Part shown: piece after piece, positions 42,963 through 53,596 of the stretch
How positions within the stretch are numbered: the stretch's first letter is position 1
Layout of the letters: each line of letters starts with the position of its first letter
DNA from: Sesamum alatum
Lineage: Eukaryota > Streptophyta > Magnoliopsida > Lamiales > Pedaliaceae
Length of the DNA: 64,000 nt
Reading direction: 5' to 3'
Assembly (NCBI GenBank): GCA_034509735.1
Contig: JACGWO010000001.1
Coordinates: 36,335,966 to 36,399,965, forward strand
Program-made: the position numbers and the translations under genes
The notes under the pieces: generated by a model
Told to the model about the DNA's origin: nothing
The model's input: only the letters and a program-made list of their open reading frames with translations
The model's database searches: none

Positions 42963-43757
42963 TTAAGTGTATCCCTTAGCTACAAGCCTAGCCTTAAAGG
43001 TTGTGACTTCTCCATCAACGCCGAGTTTGCGCTTGTAGACCCACTTACAGCCCACTGGCTTAACACCTTTCGGTGGATCTACAAGTCTCCAAACTTGGTT
43101 CTCGCTCATGGAGTCCATTTCGATTTTCATGGCCTCAAGCCATTTCCCGGAGTCGATGTCAGACATCGCTTCCCCGTACGTCTTAGGATCGTTATCCAAA
43201 AGATCGGTCGCACCTAGAAACCCATATCTCACCGGAGGTCTGGATTCTCTAGTGGACCTACGGAGGACGGGAACGTCAGTGGTGACTGTGGGCGCTGACT
43301 GTATCGGAGCCGGCGGTTCAGGGACCGGGACTGGCCTTTCTTGAGGTTGTCCTTCATGCCTAGCATGTTGGACTTCTCTAGGTTGGTCAGCCCTCCGTGC
43401 ATTAATCCTGAATCCTCTTGGTGAGGTTTCCGCGGCTATTTCTGATGGCTGAGTTCTATCACTTGATTCCTCAAGGATCAGCTCATCAGGTTGGATATTC
43501 TCCGGGAAGCCTTGCTCCAAGAATACTGCGTTCCTTGAAACAAATACCTTTTGTTCCAAAGGGTCATAAAAGTAATAACCCGCAGTTTCTCTAGGGTATC
43601 CAACGAACCTGCATAGGCTAGACCTGGATTCTAGCTTATCTCCCACTAACCTCTTGACGTATGCGGGGCTACCCCACACATTCAAGTAGTTGTAGGACGC
43701 AGGCTTGCCGTGCCATATCTCATATGGCGTTTGGGTCAATGCACTGGTAGGCGCCAA
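42963..43757 (-). CDS. Element J pol fragment: integrase C-terminus and RT fingers
   Basis: A 264-codon open frame: YEIWHGKPASYNYLNVWGSP, EQKVFVSRNAVFLEQGFPE, the acidic Pro-rich linker, VPVLRRSTRESRPPVRYGF, WLEAMKIEMDSMSENQVW and GCKWVYKRKLGVDGEVTTFK. Ends at the TAA replacing Gln in GYTQRPG. Confidence 0.88.
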   Translation of the reverse strand: MAPTSALTQTPYEIWHGKPASYNYLNVWGSPAYVKRLVGDKLESRSSLCRFVGYPRETAGYYFYDPLEQKVFVSRNAVFLEQGFPENIQPDELILEESSDRTQPSEIAAETSPRGFRINARRADQPREVQHARHEGQPQERPVPVPEPPAPIQSAPTVTTDVPVLRRSTRESRPPVRYGFLGATDLLDNDPKTYGEAMSDIDSGKWLEAMKIEMDSMSENQVWRLVDPPKGVKPVGCKWVYKRKLGVDGEVTTFKARLVAKGYT

Positions 43758-44472
43758 AATTCAACAACTTGGCTGCCGTTTCTAATGCATAACCCCAAAA
43801 CGATAAGGGCAATTTGGTAAAACTCATCATGGACCGAACCATGTCCAACAGGGTTCGGTTCCTCCTTTCAGAGACGCCATTTAACTGTGGTGTTCCGGGA
43901 GGTGTCCATTCCGATATTATACCATTTTCTTTTAGATAATCTAGGAATTCGGCACTAAGGTATTCACCGCCTCGGTCTGACCGTAGGACTTTAATTTTGC
44001 AGTTGGTCTGGTTCTCCACTTCAAGCCTGAATTCTTTAAACCTCTCAAGAGCTTCAGACTTGTACCTTATCAGGTAAACATAACCGTACCGTGAATGATC
44101 ATCGGTGAAGGTTATGAAGTAGGAGAACCCACCTCGGGCCTGCGTCCTTAGTGGTCCACATACGTCTGTATGGACCAAGTCCAACAGACCTGTGGCAAGC
44201 CTGCTTTGTCCTACAAAGGGCTTCTTGGTCATTTTCCCTCTTAGACAAGACTCACAAGTTGGTAGATCACTCAAGTCCCCAACCTCTAGGTTCTTTGAGT
44301 CTACCAACCTTTTCATCCTATCTTGGGATATGTGACCTAGCCTAGCGTGCCACAGACGTGCGTTCCCATTATTATCTAATTTCCGTTTGTGTTGAGCGTT
44401 AAGAAACGAAATTCGTTTGTTGCAAGATATAGAGCCCGTTGTGCAATGTACCAAGTAGATGAGCAATTCCAC
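43720..44472 (-). CDS. Element J pol fragment: integrase zinc domain and catalytic core
   Basis: A 250-codon open frame. The zinc region LWHARLGHISQDRMKRLVDS plus LPTCESCLRGKMTKKPF is followed by the DDE triad: Asp in HTDVCGPL, Asp in LRSDRGGEY, Glu in NGVSERRNRTLLDM. The N-terminal ~25 codons overlap the gag-protease frame at the frameshift near 44400. Confidence 0.9.
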   Translation of the reverse strand: MELLIYLVHCTTGSISCNKRISFLNAQHKRKLDNNGNARLWHARLGHISQDRMKRLVDSKNLEVGDLSDLPTCESCLRGKMTKKPFVGQSRLATGLLDLVHTDVCGPLRTQARGGFSYFITFTDDHSRYGYVYLIRYKSEALERFKEFRLEVENQTNCKIKVLRSDRGGEYLSAEFLDYLKENGIISEWTPPGTPQLNGVSERRNRTLLDMVRSMMSFTKLPLSFWGYALETAAKLLNFGAYQCIDPNAI

Positions 44473-45757
44473 ACCTCATCAAATAAAAGCAATTTTTATT
44501 GATTCTGAACTCATAACCACTATTGTCCAACAATGGAATGGAAATGATGTTCTTAATCATACTAGGTACAAAATAAACCTGCTCTAATTCTATGCTAATG
44601 GTATCACTAATTACTAAAGTGGCGGATCCTACTGCTTCTGCCAGGATGGCCTTGCCATTTCCATGCTTCAGGATCATGTCCCCGCTACTTAGTTTTCTGC
44701 TTCTTTTCAGCACCTGCAAATCATTGCAAATGTGAGTTCCACAGCCGGTATCCAATACCCAAGAGGCAGAATTAGTGACCATGTTAACCTCAATCACAAA
44801 TATACCTTGGTTTGAGAAGAGTTTGGGGCACTCTCTCTTCCAATGCCCTTTCTCACGGCAGTTGATACATATGTCATATGCCTTTGACTGTTGCTTGGAG
44901 ACAACCTTTCCCTTTCCTTTGCCTTTCCCCTCTTTGGCAATGGGAACACTCTGAGTGTTCGTAGCTGCTATGACGGCTTTTCCCTTCCCCTTCTTCCTTT
45001 TCCAACGTCCGGCACCCTTGCCTTTCGTCTTGGAAGTTGAAGCACCTCCAAACAATACCGAAGGCGTGGACTTCTTAGTCGTTGCCTCGTATTGCACCAA
45101 CATATTGATCAACTCATGAATGCCCTTCTTAAGTGTATTCATGTTATAGTTGACGATAAATTGGTCGAAGGAGGGTGGGAGTGACTGAAGGATCACATCT
45201 ATGTACATTTCGTTATCGAGACCTGCCTTTAGGTCCTCGAGCTTTTCCACTAGGGTAAGCATTTTAACCCCATGCTCTTGTACAGAGGATCCTTCTGTCA
45301 TTTTTGTTCCAAAGAACGCCTTGGTCGCGACATACCTAGTATGCCGGTCCGGGACTGCATAGCAATCCTTAAGGCGAGCCATAATGGAAGGGACATCGTC
45401 TAGCCTTTCATATTGCTTCTGAATCTCATTGGTCATCGAAGCAAGTATGACGCTACGGACCTTCCGGTTATCCTTATGCCAAGTCTCGAACGTCTCACGT
45501 TCTTCTGGCGTGGATCCTTCCGGTAAGGTCCTAGGGAGAGGCTCGTCCATGACGTAGCCTTGGTTCTCGTAATCTAGGACTATCCTGAGATTGCGCAACC
45601 AGTCGTTGTAATTTGTTCCATTGAATTTGTTTGTCTCAAGAATGGTTGATAGTGGGTTCTTAGACATTTTAAATCTACATTTAGAAAACAACGCGCGATC
45701 AGCAGAAAATAAAGACGGTGGTTTGATGAAATAATTAAATGCTTGGTCTTTAGTCAT
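44399..45757 (-). CDS. Element J gag and protease
   Basis: A 452-codon open frame; the likely start is the Met at 45666 (MSKNPLSTILETNKFNG). The gag retrotransposon-type UBN2-like region follows (DWLRNLRIVLDYENQGYVMD, KQYERLDDVPSIM, LPPSFDQFIVNYNMN). Then a Lys/Gly-rich basic stretch, zinc knuckle CINCREKGHWKREC, and the aspartic protease motif WVLDTGCGTHICND with the following beta-rich region. It ends in the frameshift at about 44400. Confidence 0.92.
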   Translation of the reverse strand: MTKDQAFNYFIKPPSLFSADRALFSKCRFKMSKNPLSTILETNKFNGTNYNDWLRNLRIVLDYENQGYVMDEPLPRTLPEGSTPEERETFETWHKDNRKVRSVILASMTNEIQKQYERLDDVPSIMARLKDCYAVPDRHTRYVATKAFFGTKMTEGSSVQEHGVKMLTLVEKLEDLKAGLDNEMYIDVILQSLPPSFDQFIVNYNMNTLKKGIHELINMLVQYEATTKKSTPSVLFGGASTSKTKGKGAGRWKRKKGKGKAVIAATNTQSVPIAKEGKGKGKGKVVSKQQSKAYDICINCREKGHWKRECPKLFSNQGIFVIEVNMVTNSASWVLDTGCGTHICNDLQVLKRSRKLSSGDMILKHGNGKAILAEAVGSATLVISDTISIELEQVYFVPSMIKNIISIPLLDNSGYEFRINKNCFYLMRCGIAHLLGTLHNGLYILQQTNFVS

Positions 45758-46031
45758 TTAATCCTCCCACTATTTATACGAAAACACGGTACTCTCAAAC
45801 GTGATTTTCGGGAAATCCTTTCCTAGTGGGCTTGGGATCCACAGCGATTTTTCCCATACCCCGCTTTTACGATTCGCATGGAAAAGATCCTGTGGGAGGT
45901 ATTCCATACCATTCTCGTTCCACGAGATTCCCAAGATTATTGCCTCACCCTTTTGCATGATCCCGAGGACTCCAAGCGAATCATGCTAATTGAGCGTTAG
46001 ACCCGACCCAATCGACCGAGCCATGGACCCA

Positions 46032-46065
46032 CTAGTACCCCCACGACTCGTGAGACAGGTAACAG
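46032..46065 (-). promoter_or_regulatory. Leader hairpin 2 of element J
   Basis: Loop GTCTCACGAGTCGTGG at 46041-46056 (element strand), stem CTGTTACCT / GGGTACTAG with one mismatch and two wobble pairs. Confidence 0.55.
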
Positions 46066-46109
46066 CAGCCCATTTTTCGTTCATGACACAGTGCAGCTTC
46101 TTTTAAGTA

Positions 46110-46145
46110 CAATAACGTGCCACGACTCGTGAGACCACGCTATTG
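46110..46145 (-). promoter_or_regulatory. Leader hairpin 1 of element J
   Basis: Stem CAATAGCGTG / CACGTTATTG around the same 16-nt loop (46120-46135). Confidence 0.6.
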
Positions 46146-46409
46146 ACCTAAAATAGCTTCCTCACTGTGCCATGGATTGGAAGGCATGGACAAACTCCTA
46201 GAGTTCATGTCCACTTTATCTAGGGTCTAATATTTCAACATTGGTCCAACCAATGTGAGAGTAGTGAATGACCGAGATCTCATAATATATCCATACATTC
46301 ATCCATAATGCATAAATAAAATCCATCCATAGCAGTTATATGATAAATAAAAGCCATTCATCCATCATAATAACCACATGCAAAATTAAAGCCTAGCACG
46401 CCCCTGTTA

Positions 46410-46832
46410 GATGATCACGAGCCCGAATCCTATGCGATCCACTGAGCCCGCAGTGGATCTATGGTCAATCTAGGGTTGGTCCTATACTATTACAATAATA
46501 GTAACCCAATCATCATGCTGATGGGCCTTGGTCTCTTTTCTTCTTTCTTCACTTCATGGAAAACGCCATGGGACCTCCGGTCTGGGCTCTCCATGTGGTC
46601 CTTCCTTCTACTCCACCAATTACAAAATAATGGAAACCTCACTCCTAGTCTACTCTCATTACATTATAAAAATAGAAACCCCAGCGAAAACCCGGGGGGA
46701 GTACATAAGGAGGGAGGTAGAAAGCCTTATTATTCCAAGGCACTAGAAAGAGAGAAGGAGAAAGCAGTTAAAGAGGCACACAGGCCCAACAGAAAATTAA
46801 ACCATACATGCGGTCTAGGGCTCGTGATCATC
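46410..46832 (-). promoter_or_regulatory. Long-range leader stem of element J
   Basis: Perfect 15-bp inverted repeat gatgatcacgagccc / gggctcgtgatcatc. Confidence 0.6.
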
Positions 46833-47174
46833 CATTTCCATCCAACACACATAATCACATGATCCAATCACATAATTACAATATACCAATAATTCATGAT
46901 TTCCAATCATAATAATCCCAAACAGAAATAAATGATCATGTGCGCAACGTGTGAAAAATAAAACACAAATATTGGTAATAATATTTTTCTCGTTTTAGGA
47001 AAACCTTTCCTCATTATTTTAAGTAAAATAACCCCGGGATTCCAAATCCAATTTATTTTACTCCTAAAATAATGTCTTTAGGAATTTAGGCAAAATTGAA
47101 CCCAAAAAACGAATTTTCAGAATTAATTCAAAATTAAAACTGAAAAGTAAATAATAAATAAAATAATACTAGGG

Positions 47175-47587
47175 TTTCAAAAACCCTAGCTGCAGCAGCC
47201 GCCGGCCGCCGCCACCAGCAGCAGCCGGCCGGCCGTGCGCGCAGGCGCTGCCTGGCCGGGCGCGCGCGCGCAGGCCCCTGCCTACTTGCGCGCGCGCCTT
47301 ACCGGCAGCGCACTGCAACGGCCTAGCGCATCGGCAGGCCGACGCGCGCGCAGGCTCCTCTGCCTTGCGCGCGCTGGCTTGCCGGCCGCCGGCCGTGTGC
47401 CTGCGCTGTGCGCAGAGCGCGCGCGCAGACACGCACTGGGCGTGCCTGCCGGGCGCGCGCGCGCAGACGCCTTCGTCTGCGTGCGCGCGCGCCTGGCGGC
47501 GCGCCTGGTGCCCGTCCGCGTGCGGGCTCCCCGCCCGTCAGCCTTGCGCGCGCGCGCGCATGGGCGTGCCTGCCGGGCGCGCGCGCA
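47175..47587 (-). repeat. GC-rich tract in leader of J, truncated by the duplication joint
   Basis: Same kind of GCGC-alternating tract as in A (15249-15835). It ends abruptly at 47586-47589 (shared caga), where G's RT sequence begins on the plus strand. Confidence 0.85.
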
Positions 47588-47921
47588 GATCCTGCTTGCC
47601 ATAGCAGCATGGTATGATTATGAAATATAGCAGATGGACGTGAAAACGGCTTTCCTCAATGGTTTCGTTGAGGAAGAGATCTACATGGATCAGCTGGAGG
47701 GATTTACAGTCGCCGGAGAAGAGCAGAAACTCTGTCGTCTCCAGAAGTCAATCTATGGCCTCAAATAAGCATCTCGAAGCTGGAACATTCACTTTGATGA
47801 AGTTATATGGGGTTATGATTTCATCAAGAACGAATGCGACCCTTGTGTATACAAGAAAGTTAGTGGGAGCTCCATAGTGTTCCTAGTGCTTTATGTGGAT
47901 GACATTCTACTCATAGGTAAT
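47588..47921 (+). pseudogene. Duplicated fragment of element G RT
   Basis: Repeats 38404-38737, including the same TAG and TAA nonsense codons. It therefore derives from G by duplication and not from a separate insertion. Confidence 0.93.
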
Positions 47922-48796
47922 TGTTGGAATAGGTGACCAGAAAGCCAATAGGTTTGGCAATTTGTAACCTATCCGACAACTTGATGTGAATGTAATATTA
48001 TTATGTGATGAATAAGATGAGTATTCGTCACCAATGGTACCTTCTTTGTTGCGCTCATCTTACATTTGTTAAAACGGTGTTTGACTTATATCGCAACAAA
48101 GCCCACAGACCATGGATAATAACTCGTGCAGTTGGGCCACGCATTGGATGGTGGTCATGAAACCAACTGATTAAGAGTTGGGTCTGAAACGTTCCAAGTC
48201 GAGGACCTCGAGATAGGGCATCGAGAGTCCTATTGAGACTTGCGTCAAGAGTCGTGTTCATTGGATGAGTGTCGTGTTTCATCGGCGACAGGCGTGGGAC
48301 GCCTACACAATCTTGATGGGTTGGTCGACTGGGGTCGAGCCGACTAGACTGACTCGCGGGGATCATCATATGGAAGCCTTGGAGGCTTGGTCGGTATGAT
48401 TGGATTCCCCGGTTCCGATAGTACGGGAGTAATCCTCAGACTTGAGGAATCATGGCAGTCACGTGCACAGGACGGCTGTAACTTGGATCTGGCGAGAGGT
48501 GATCATTCTGTAAGATGATCATTATAAGCCTTGTCCAGTGCAGTCGGAATGTGTAGCGAGGACGGTGGATTCCAAGAAGAGAATCCGTCCCCTGTCAGTA
48601 TATGACAGACGTATCTCCTATGCACTCGGAGACACGTACATGCTGTTTGAAGCTGTGGCCACAGTGGTTGGTCGAACAGGGAATGGTTTCCTGTGTCGAT
48701 GCAATGAAGCATACGTAGTCTCGAGTATTAAGCATAGATGCCTAGTCAAGGATGGGAACCGACGCCCAATTCCATACCCTAGACTAAGGCCGGGAG
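47922..48796 (+). repeat. Duplicated first piece of element I 5' LTR
   Basis: Repeats 38738-39612 and ends in the same gggag. Confidence 0.93.
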
Positions 48797-50770
48797 TGAA
48801 AGGAATTGTGGATCATCCCGGGAAAAGCGCGAGTGCGGAAGCGCGGTATAATTAAAATTAAAACGGAATTTAAACATGCTTTTAAATTAAAACACGTTTC
48901 AAAGGGTGTGCCTTTGAAATTTCCCGGGCGTTCGGTGTATCTCATGAACGAATAACACAAAATAAATCATGGAGGCCATAGGGTTGGAAATTAAAGAGAG
49001 GACGAAAATCTAAAAACGAGACCTAACCCGTTGTCGTTTTCGTCTTCAACGGCTACACGCGTTGTTCCCCGTTTTGCACCAAGATCTCGTTCTTGAGACC
49101 CTCCAAATCGTGACACACGATCCACCCACGTATCTTGCACGTCGTGCTAGCAACGAACAAGTGTAATAATATTTGGAGTGGATGAATCAATAACACATTA
49201 TTGATTAATGGTATTGATTCATCAAGTTCTTAATGTTCCAAGAACAAAAAGAACCAAGAAACAATTTCTTGGAGAGGGAGAGAATCGGACGAGAGAGAGG
49301 GAGAGAGAATCCGTGTGTGTGTGTTGTAGTGTGTGTGTTGGAGTTTCATCATCCTTCAACTTGTAGGATGCTAGGGGTTTATATAGAAGAGGAGTTTTAA
49401 TCCTCTTTAAACTCCTCTTTCAAGAACTCTAATTTGACTAGGATTTTGACCTAGTCAAAGTAGTGTTTTGACCTAGTCAAAACAATCCTAGCCATCCATC
49501 TCTCCCATTGATCTCAACCGTTGATTTAATTTAATTTAATGGAATATTTAAAACCTATTTAAATATTTCCAAGAGGCTAAAATAAATATAAATATTATTT
49601 AAGCCCATTAAATAAATCCCTTTGATAAATCTAATTTATCAATTTAATTCCTTATATCTAATAGAAGGAATTATTTCTCCAAGAAAAATAAAGGACCCGA
49701 TTAAATCCAATTTAATCATTCCTTCACTCCAATATTTAATTCTTAATTAAATATCTAAATGTGTGTGGATAGTGTGTGACTCTTTAGGTTCACCTTTCAG
49801 CTAGACTTGGTCGGATTCCTAGAATCCTTCCGTTACCATGGGTGGCCATCTAGCAACGGTCCATGGCACTAGAGACTAGGTGAAATATTCAGGGATGAAC
49901 ATTTAGACTCTAACAGTACACTTGTCCTTCTGTCTTCGGTCTCATTACTTAGAGTCTAGGGCACGGAAAATGCAGGTACCCATTTTGGACCTAAATGTCG
50001 GTCTGTCCTCACTAAACGCCGCAAGGGAATCCTTCCCTTCTGTTCAGTCACTGTGGCCACAGTTTTAGGGACAAGACCTAGAGTATACATGAGACTCAAC
50101 TGCCAAAACCTATTGACAAGAGACAGATCCTTTCTTGGAAACTACTGTCACTTTGCACACCAGAACTGCACTAGACATGGCTTATGACTACCAAAGAGAA
50201 TTCTGGCAATCTCTCACCATACCTAAGATACAGCCCTGATGTACAGGTAAACTCAGCAATTCCTCAAGTCAAAGGACTTGACCTGTACCGTTGGAACCGG
50301 GAATACACGTCATACCTTGCTGACCATACTCAAGGTCCTCCGTAAGACGGTTCCCGCGAGTCACCTCAGTCAGCTGCGTCCTAGCATGCTAACCCACTAA
50401 CACTGCTTAGACGACCCTCGTCACCCGTCGATGAAACACGACAGCAGGTGCTTAGTGCAAGTCTCAAATGGAATCCGGGTACCCATTTTCGGGATTCCTT
50501 GACTTGGAGATTTCCGGACTGATTCGGGAAGACTGATTCCATGGACCTACCTCCAAGCGTAGTCCCAGTCCCCGAAATTGATTCTCAGTCCGTGGGCTTT
50601 GTTTGCGTAGTGAACAGATATAGAAAATAGATATAAGTGAACACAAACAAAGTAATGCCAAATGAAATTCACTTCTTTATTCATTAATGATTTATCAAAC
50701 ACCTATAATTGTCTAGACATAGGTTACATATACCCGCCAAAGTTGGCTTACATGGTCACCTATTCTAACA
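48797..50770 (-). repeat. Second J LTR (acts as a solo LTR)
   Basis: F1 LTR followed directly by TSD gggag and the rest of I's LTR. Its left neighbour is also gggag, so this LTR alone is flanked by a perfect TSD pair. Confidence 0.93.
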
Positions 50771-50775
50771 GGGAG

Positions 50776-52130
50776 ACGGTAGACGGAAGGATCGTACCCG
50801 TACGGAATCGGCGCCTAAATGTTCACGCCAATTCACCTAGTCTCTAGTGCCATGGACCGTTGCTAGACGGCCACCCATGGTAACGGGCCCTTGTGGGACA
50901 CGGGCCCAAGTCTAGCTGAGGGTGAACCTAAAGGGTCACACACAATTCACCGAGGAGGTTGAGAGATCGACTTGGAGTCAATCTTGAAGGATAAAATAAG
51001 TAATTGGATTACTTAAGGGAAAGTCCATTGGATGGACGGGCCGATATTATATCGGGCTTTCATTTAATCGGTAAATTGGATTTTCGATTAAATATGGAAA
51101 GTTGAGATGTTGAGACGTTGGATCTTTTAATTGGATTAAAAGATCAACGGGAATAATTTAAGTGGACATTAAATTGGATTTAATATTGGGTTCGTCGTAA
51201 TTGGATTACGATAAAACCCGGTCCGTTAAATTATACCCGAGAGGAGAAATAATTCCTAATTTGGAATAGGAAGAAGTTGGACTTCTTCCCTTAATTAAAC
51301 ATAACCGACATGCTCCATTGGAGGAAGCAAAATCAGCCATGTTGCATGCTAGGTGGTATGTTGACTTGTCTCTTTTGGAAAGAGACAAATCAACTCCAAT
51401 CAAGCTCTTCCCTTTTGGTATGATTTGATCATACCATAAATTTTGGTAGGCTTGATTGAAGAATTGATGGTGATTGATTGGAATGAATCTAGACATCCTT
51501 GGATGAACCTAGACACATTCCAATAATCACATTAATTATGTATATATATTAGCATATACAACACCTAGCATAAGTGATTGATTATTCATCTTTTTCTAGG
51601 AAAAAGAGAAGACAAAAATCCTCTCCTCTCTCTCAAAATTTCGTGCTCCCTCCCTCTCTTACACTTGTGTTCTTCACTTGATTTTGAATCAAGAAGAAGA
51701 ACAAAGTAAGTTTAAGAGAACACTAATTCATAGTGTTCTTCTCTTAAACCGATTCCTTCCTAAACCCGTTCTTTTCTAGCAAGAAGAACGTGTGTTTCTT
51801 CCGGTGTGGTGTGGATCACCTTTGGAGAATCCATACGTTTGGATTTCGTGAGCATTCCGGAGAAGGAACAACGCTAGTAGCCGGGAGCATACGCTAAACA
51901 ATCAAAGGTAACGGTTTATTTACGCTTTGATTGATTTCATTTGTATATCTATGCCCTATGTGTTTAAATATATGTTTTAATATTTACACATCCTACATCG
52001 AACGCCCGGTTGAGCACCCAAGGGTACACCCCTTGGGATTCGCGTATTTTGAATTTGATTTAAAATTTACGCACTTTTCTCGCCTTTCTCGCTTCCGCTC
52101 GCGCTCCCGGGCGGATCCGCTTGTCCTTCA
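50776..52130 (+). repeat. 5' LTR of element I, second piece
   Basis: Resumes after gggag (50771-50775) with acggtagacgg and ends CTTGTCCTTCA. Matches E from about 21700 to 23031. Confidence 0.93.
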
Positions 52131-52132
52131 AG

Positions 52133-52144
52133 TGGTATCAGAGC
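52133..52144 (+). other. Primer-binding site of element I
   Basis: TGGTATCAGAGC, two bases after the LTR end. Confidence 0.92.
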
Positions 52145-52384
52145 CCGGTTCGATGTAAGGGGCATAGATCTATGTGTTTGGCATGATCTACTTGCTTTTA
52201 AATGGCTTTATTGGCATGTTAGATTACATAAATATATGAATAATATGATGATTCAATTGTTTGGATTTAATGGACTTTTGGCATGCTTAATTTTGTTAGA
52301 TTGGATCTAAAATTGCATGCTTATTTTCAGAATAATATTAATTTTATTGTGCTGAAACAGTTTAAAAAAATATATATATATTTT

Positions 52385-52545
52385 GGTCGGGCCGGCAGTG
52401 GCCGCGCGCAGGCGGGCGCCTACGCGCGCGCGCGCTGTGCGCAGCCGGCCGCTGCTGGCCGAGGGCCAGCGCGCGGCACAGCGCGCGCGCGCGCTGCCCT
52501 GTGCGCGCGGGCGGCCGGCCAGCACAACGGCTGGGCCGTTTTTTT
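52385..52545 (+). repeat. GC-rich GCGC-alternating tract in leader of I (~160 bp)
   Basis: About 240 nt after the PBS; the shortest of the set. Contains gcgcgcgcgcgctg runs and ends at a T run. Confidence 0.85.
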
Positions 52546-52864
52546 TTTCGACTTTTTCCGGAAAATTCGATTTTCTGTATTTTCTGCATAATATTCTGAA
52601 AATATATTAATTTTGGATTTTTGATTTTGGAATAATTGGATTATTCCTTGGATTAATTTTGCTTAATTAATTTGGGATTAATACATGCATTGGATGCATT
52701 GTGTAAAATGTCCATTAAATTTAAAATTTAAATTTTGCATATTATTTATATGTTTATGCTTTTGTGATGTTGGACATCACTTGGATATTTGGAATATCCA
52801 TTGGTTTTATTGCATGATTATTTGGAATAATTATGTTATATGTGAGTTGATGGAATCAACATGA

Positions 52865-53249
52865 GATGATCACAAAGCCCTAGACCTTGTGTATGGATGA
52901 ATGAATGTTTATTTATTTTCTGTTGGGTGGGGCCTGCGTGCCTCTTGCTTTGGGGACTATCATCTCCCGTATTTTCAGACTCATGATCTTAAGGCTTGTT
53001 ATCTTTATTACCGATGTATTACTTTCAGTTGTAATGAGAGTATATAGGATTGGTGAGGTTTCAATTTTAACAAGCAATTGGAGTCGGAGACCCCAAGGAG
53101 GAGCATCAAGGCATGAAACAAGAAGCACTTCAAGGCCCATTGGAATGACAATGGGTTTTATTATTATTGTAATAATTTAGGACCACCCTAGACAGACCAT
53201 AGACTCACTGCAGGCTCAGTGGGTCGCATAGGTTGGGCTTGTGATCGTC
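52865..53249 (+). promoter_or_regulatory. Long-range leader stem of element I
   Basis: GATGATCACAAAGCCC pairs with GGGCTTGTGATCGTC (one bulged A, one G-U). Confidence 0.6.
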
Positions 53250-53482
53250 CTAACAGGGGTATGCTATGTTTTATGCATGCGGCGTTTTTTATTTATCGCT
53301 TTAAATATTGGATATTTATGCATGCTAAAACACAATAATGTGATGAGGTCTCGGTCACACACAAACTCTCATTTGGTTGGACCAAATTAAATATTAGGCC
53401 CAGAATGGACTTGGATCAAAATGGTATTTTGGTCTGTCCGAGCCTTCCATCCACAGCAATGTGGTGAGGAAGCTACCACTAC

Positions 53483-53516
53483 CCAAGTGTGGTCTCACGA
53501 GTCGTGGCACACTTGG
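53483..53516 (+). promoter_or_regulatory. Leader hairpin 1 of element I
   Basis: Perfect nine-pair stem CCAAGTGTG / CACACTTGG around loop GTCTCACGAGTCGTGG (53492-53507). The outer stem shares almost no sequence with F1, F2 or F4, yet pairs fully and shows the identical loop. Confidence 0.7.
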
Positions 53517-53562
53517 ACTAGAGGAAAGCTGCACTATTGTTGTGAACAAAAGACTGCGCTCG

Positions 53563-53596
53563 CTGTTTCCCTGTCTCACGAGTCGTGGGGCGACAG
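53563..53596 (+). promoter_or_regulatory. Leader hairpin 2 of element I
   Basis: Stem CTGTTTCCC / GGGCGACAG (one mismatch, one wobble) around TGTCTCACGAGTCGTG, 80 nt after hairpin 1. Confidence 0.6.

Larger units (their letters stand above)
41613..45666 (-). pseudogene. Element J gag-pol polyprotein, nearly intact
   Basis: About 1,350 codons, the normal copia size, encoding gag, protease, integrase, RT and RNase H in order. The start is placed at 45666 (MSKNPLSTIL) because relatives conserve it; the frame is open upstream to 45757. Three lesions are visible against A and D: an extra A near 44400-44406 (ttaagaaacg), an extra base near 43756 (gccaaaattc), both frameshifts, and CAA to TAA at 42964 in the RT (before RPGVDF). 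All catalytic motifs seen survive. Because it is otherwise whole and its LTRs are little diverged, J or a sister copy may have moved recently. Confidence 0.9.
45667..47175 (-). other. Untranslated leader of element J (gag-proximal part)
   Basis: Carries hairpin 2 (46032-46065), hairpin 1 (46110-46145) and the long-range stem arms (46410-46424 and 46818-46832). It continues into the GC tract. Compare A, which has the same order. Confidence 0.8.
39613..50770 (-). mobile_element. Element J: copia LTR retrotransposon (family F1) in I's 5' LTR, with internal rearrangement
   Basis: Minus-strand element flanked by gggag at 39608-39612 and 50771-50775. From the left: 3' LTR 39613-41596, PPT, RNase H to gag (41613-45666), leader with hairpins, and a GC tract broken at 47587. 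Then comes a second copy of flanking G and I sequence (47588-48796) and a second J LTR (48797-50770), which now touches the right TSD. The true 5' LTR-PBS joint is missing. J has the best preserved polyprotein in the window. Confidence 0.88.
47588..50770. repeat. Large duplicated segment, copy 2
   Basis: Second copy of 38404-41596. It contains a G RT fragment (47588-47921), the first 875 bp of I's LTR (47922-48796) and a J LTR (48797-50770). No J internal region follows, so this copy resembles an allele in which J is a solo LTR. Confidence 0.93.
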
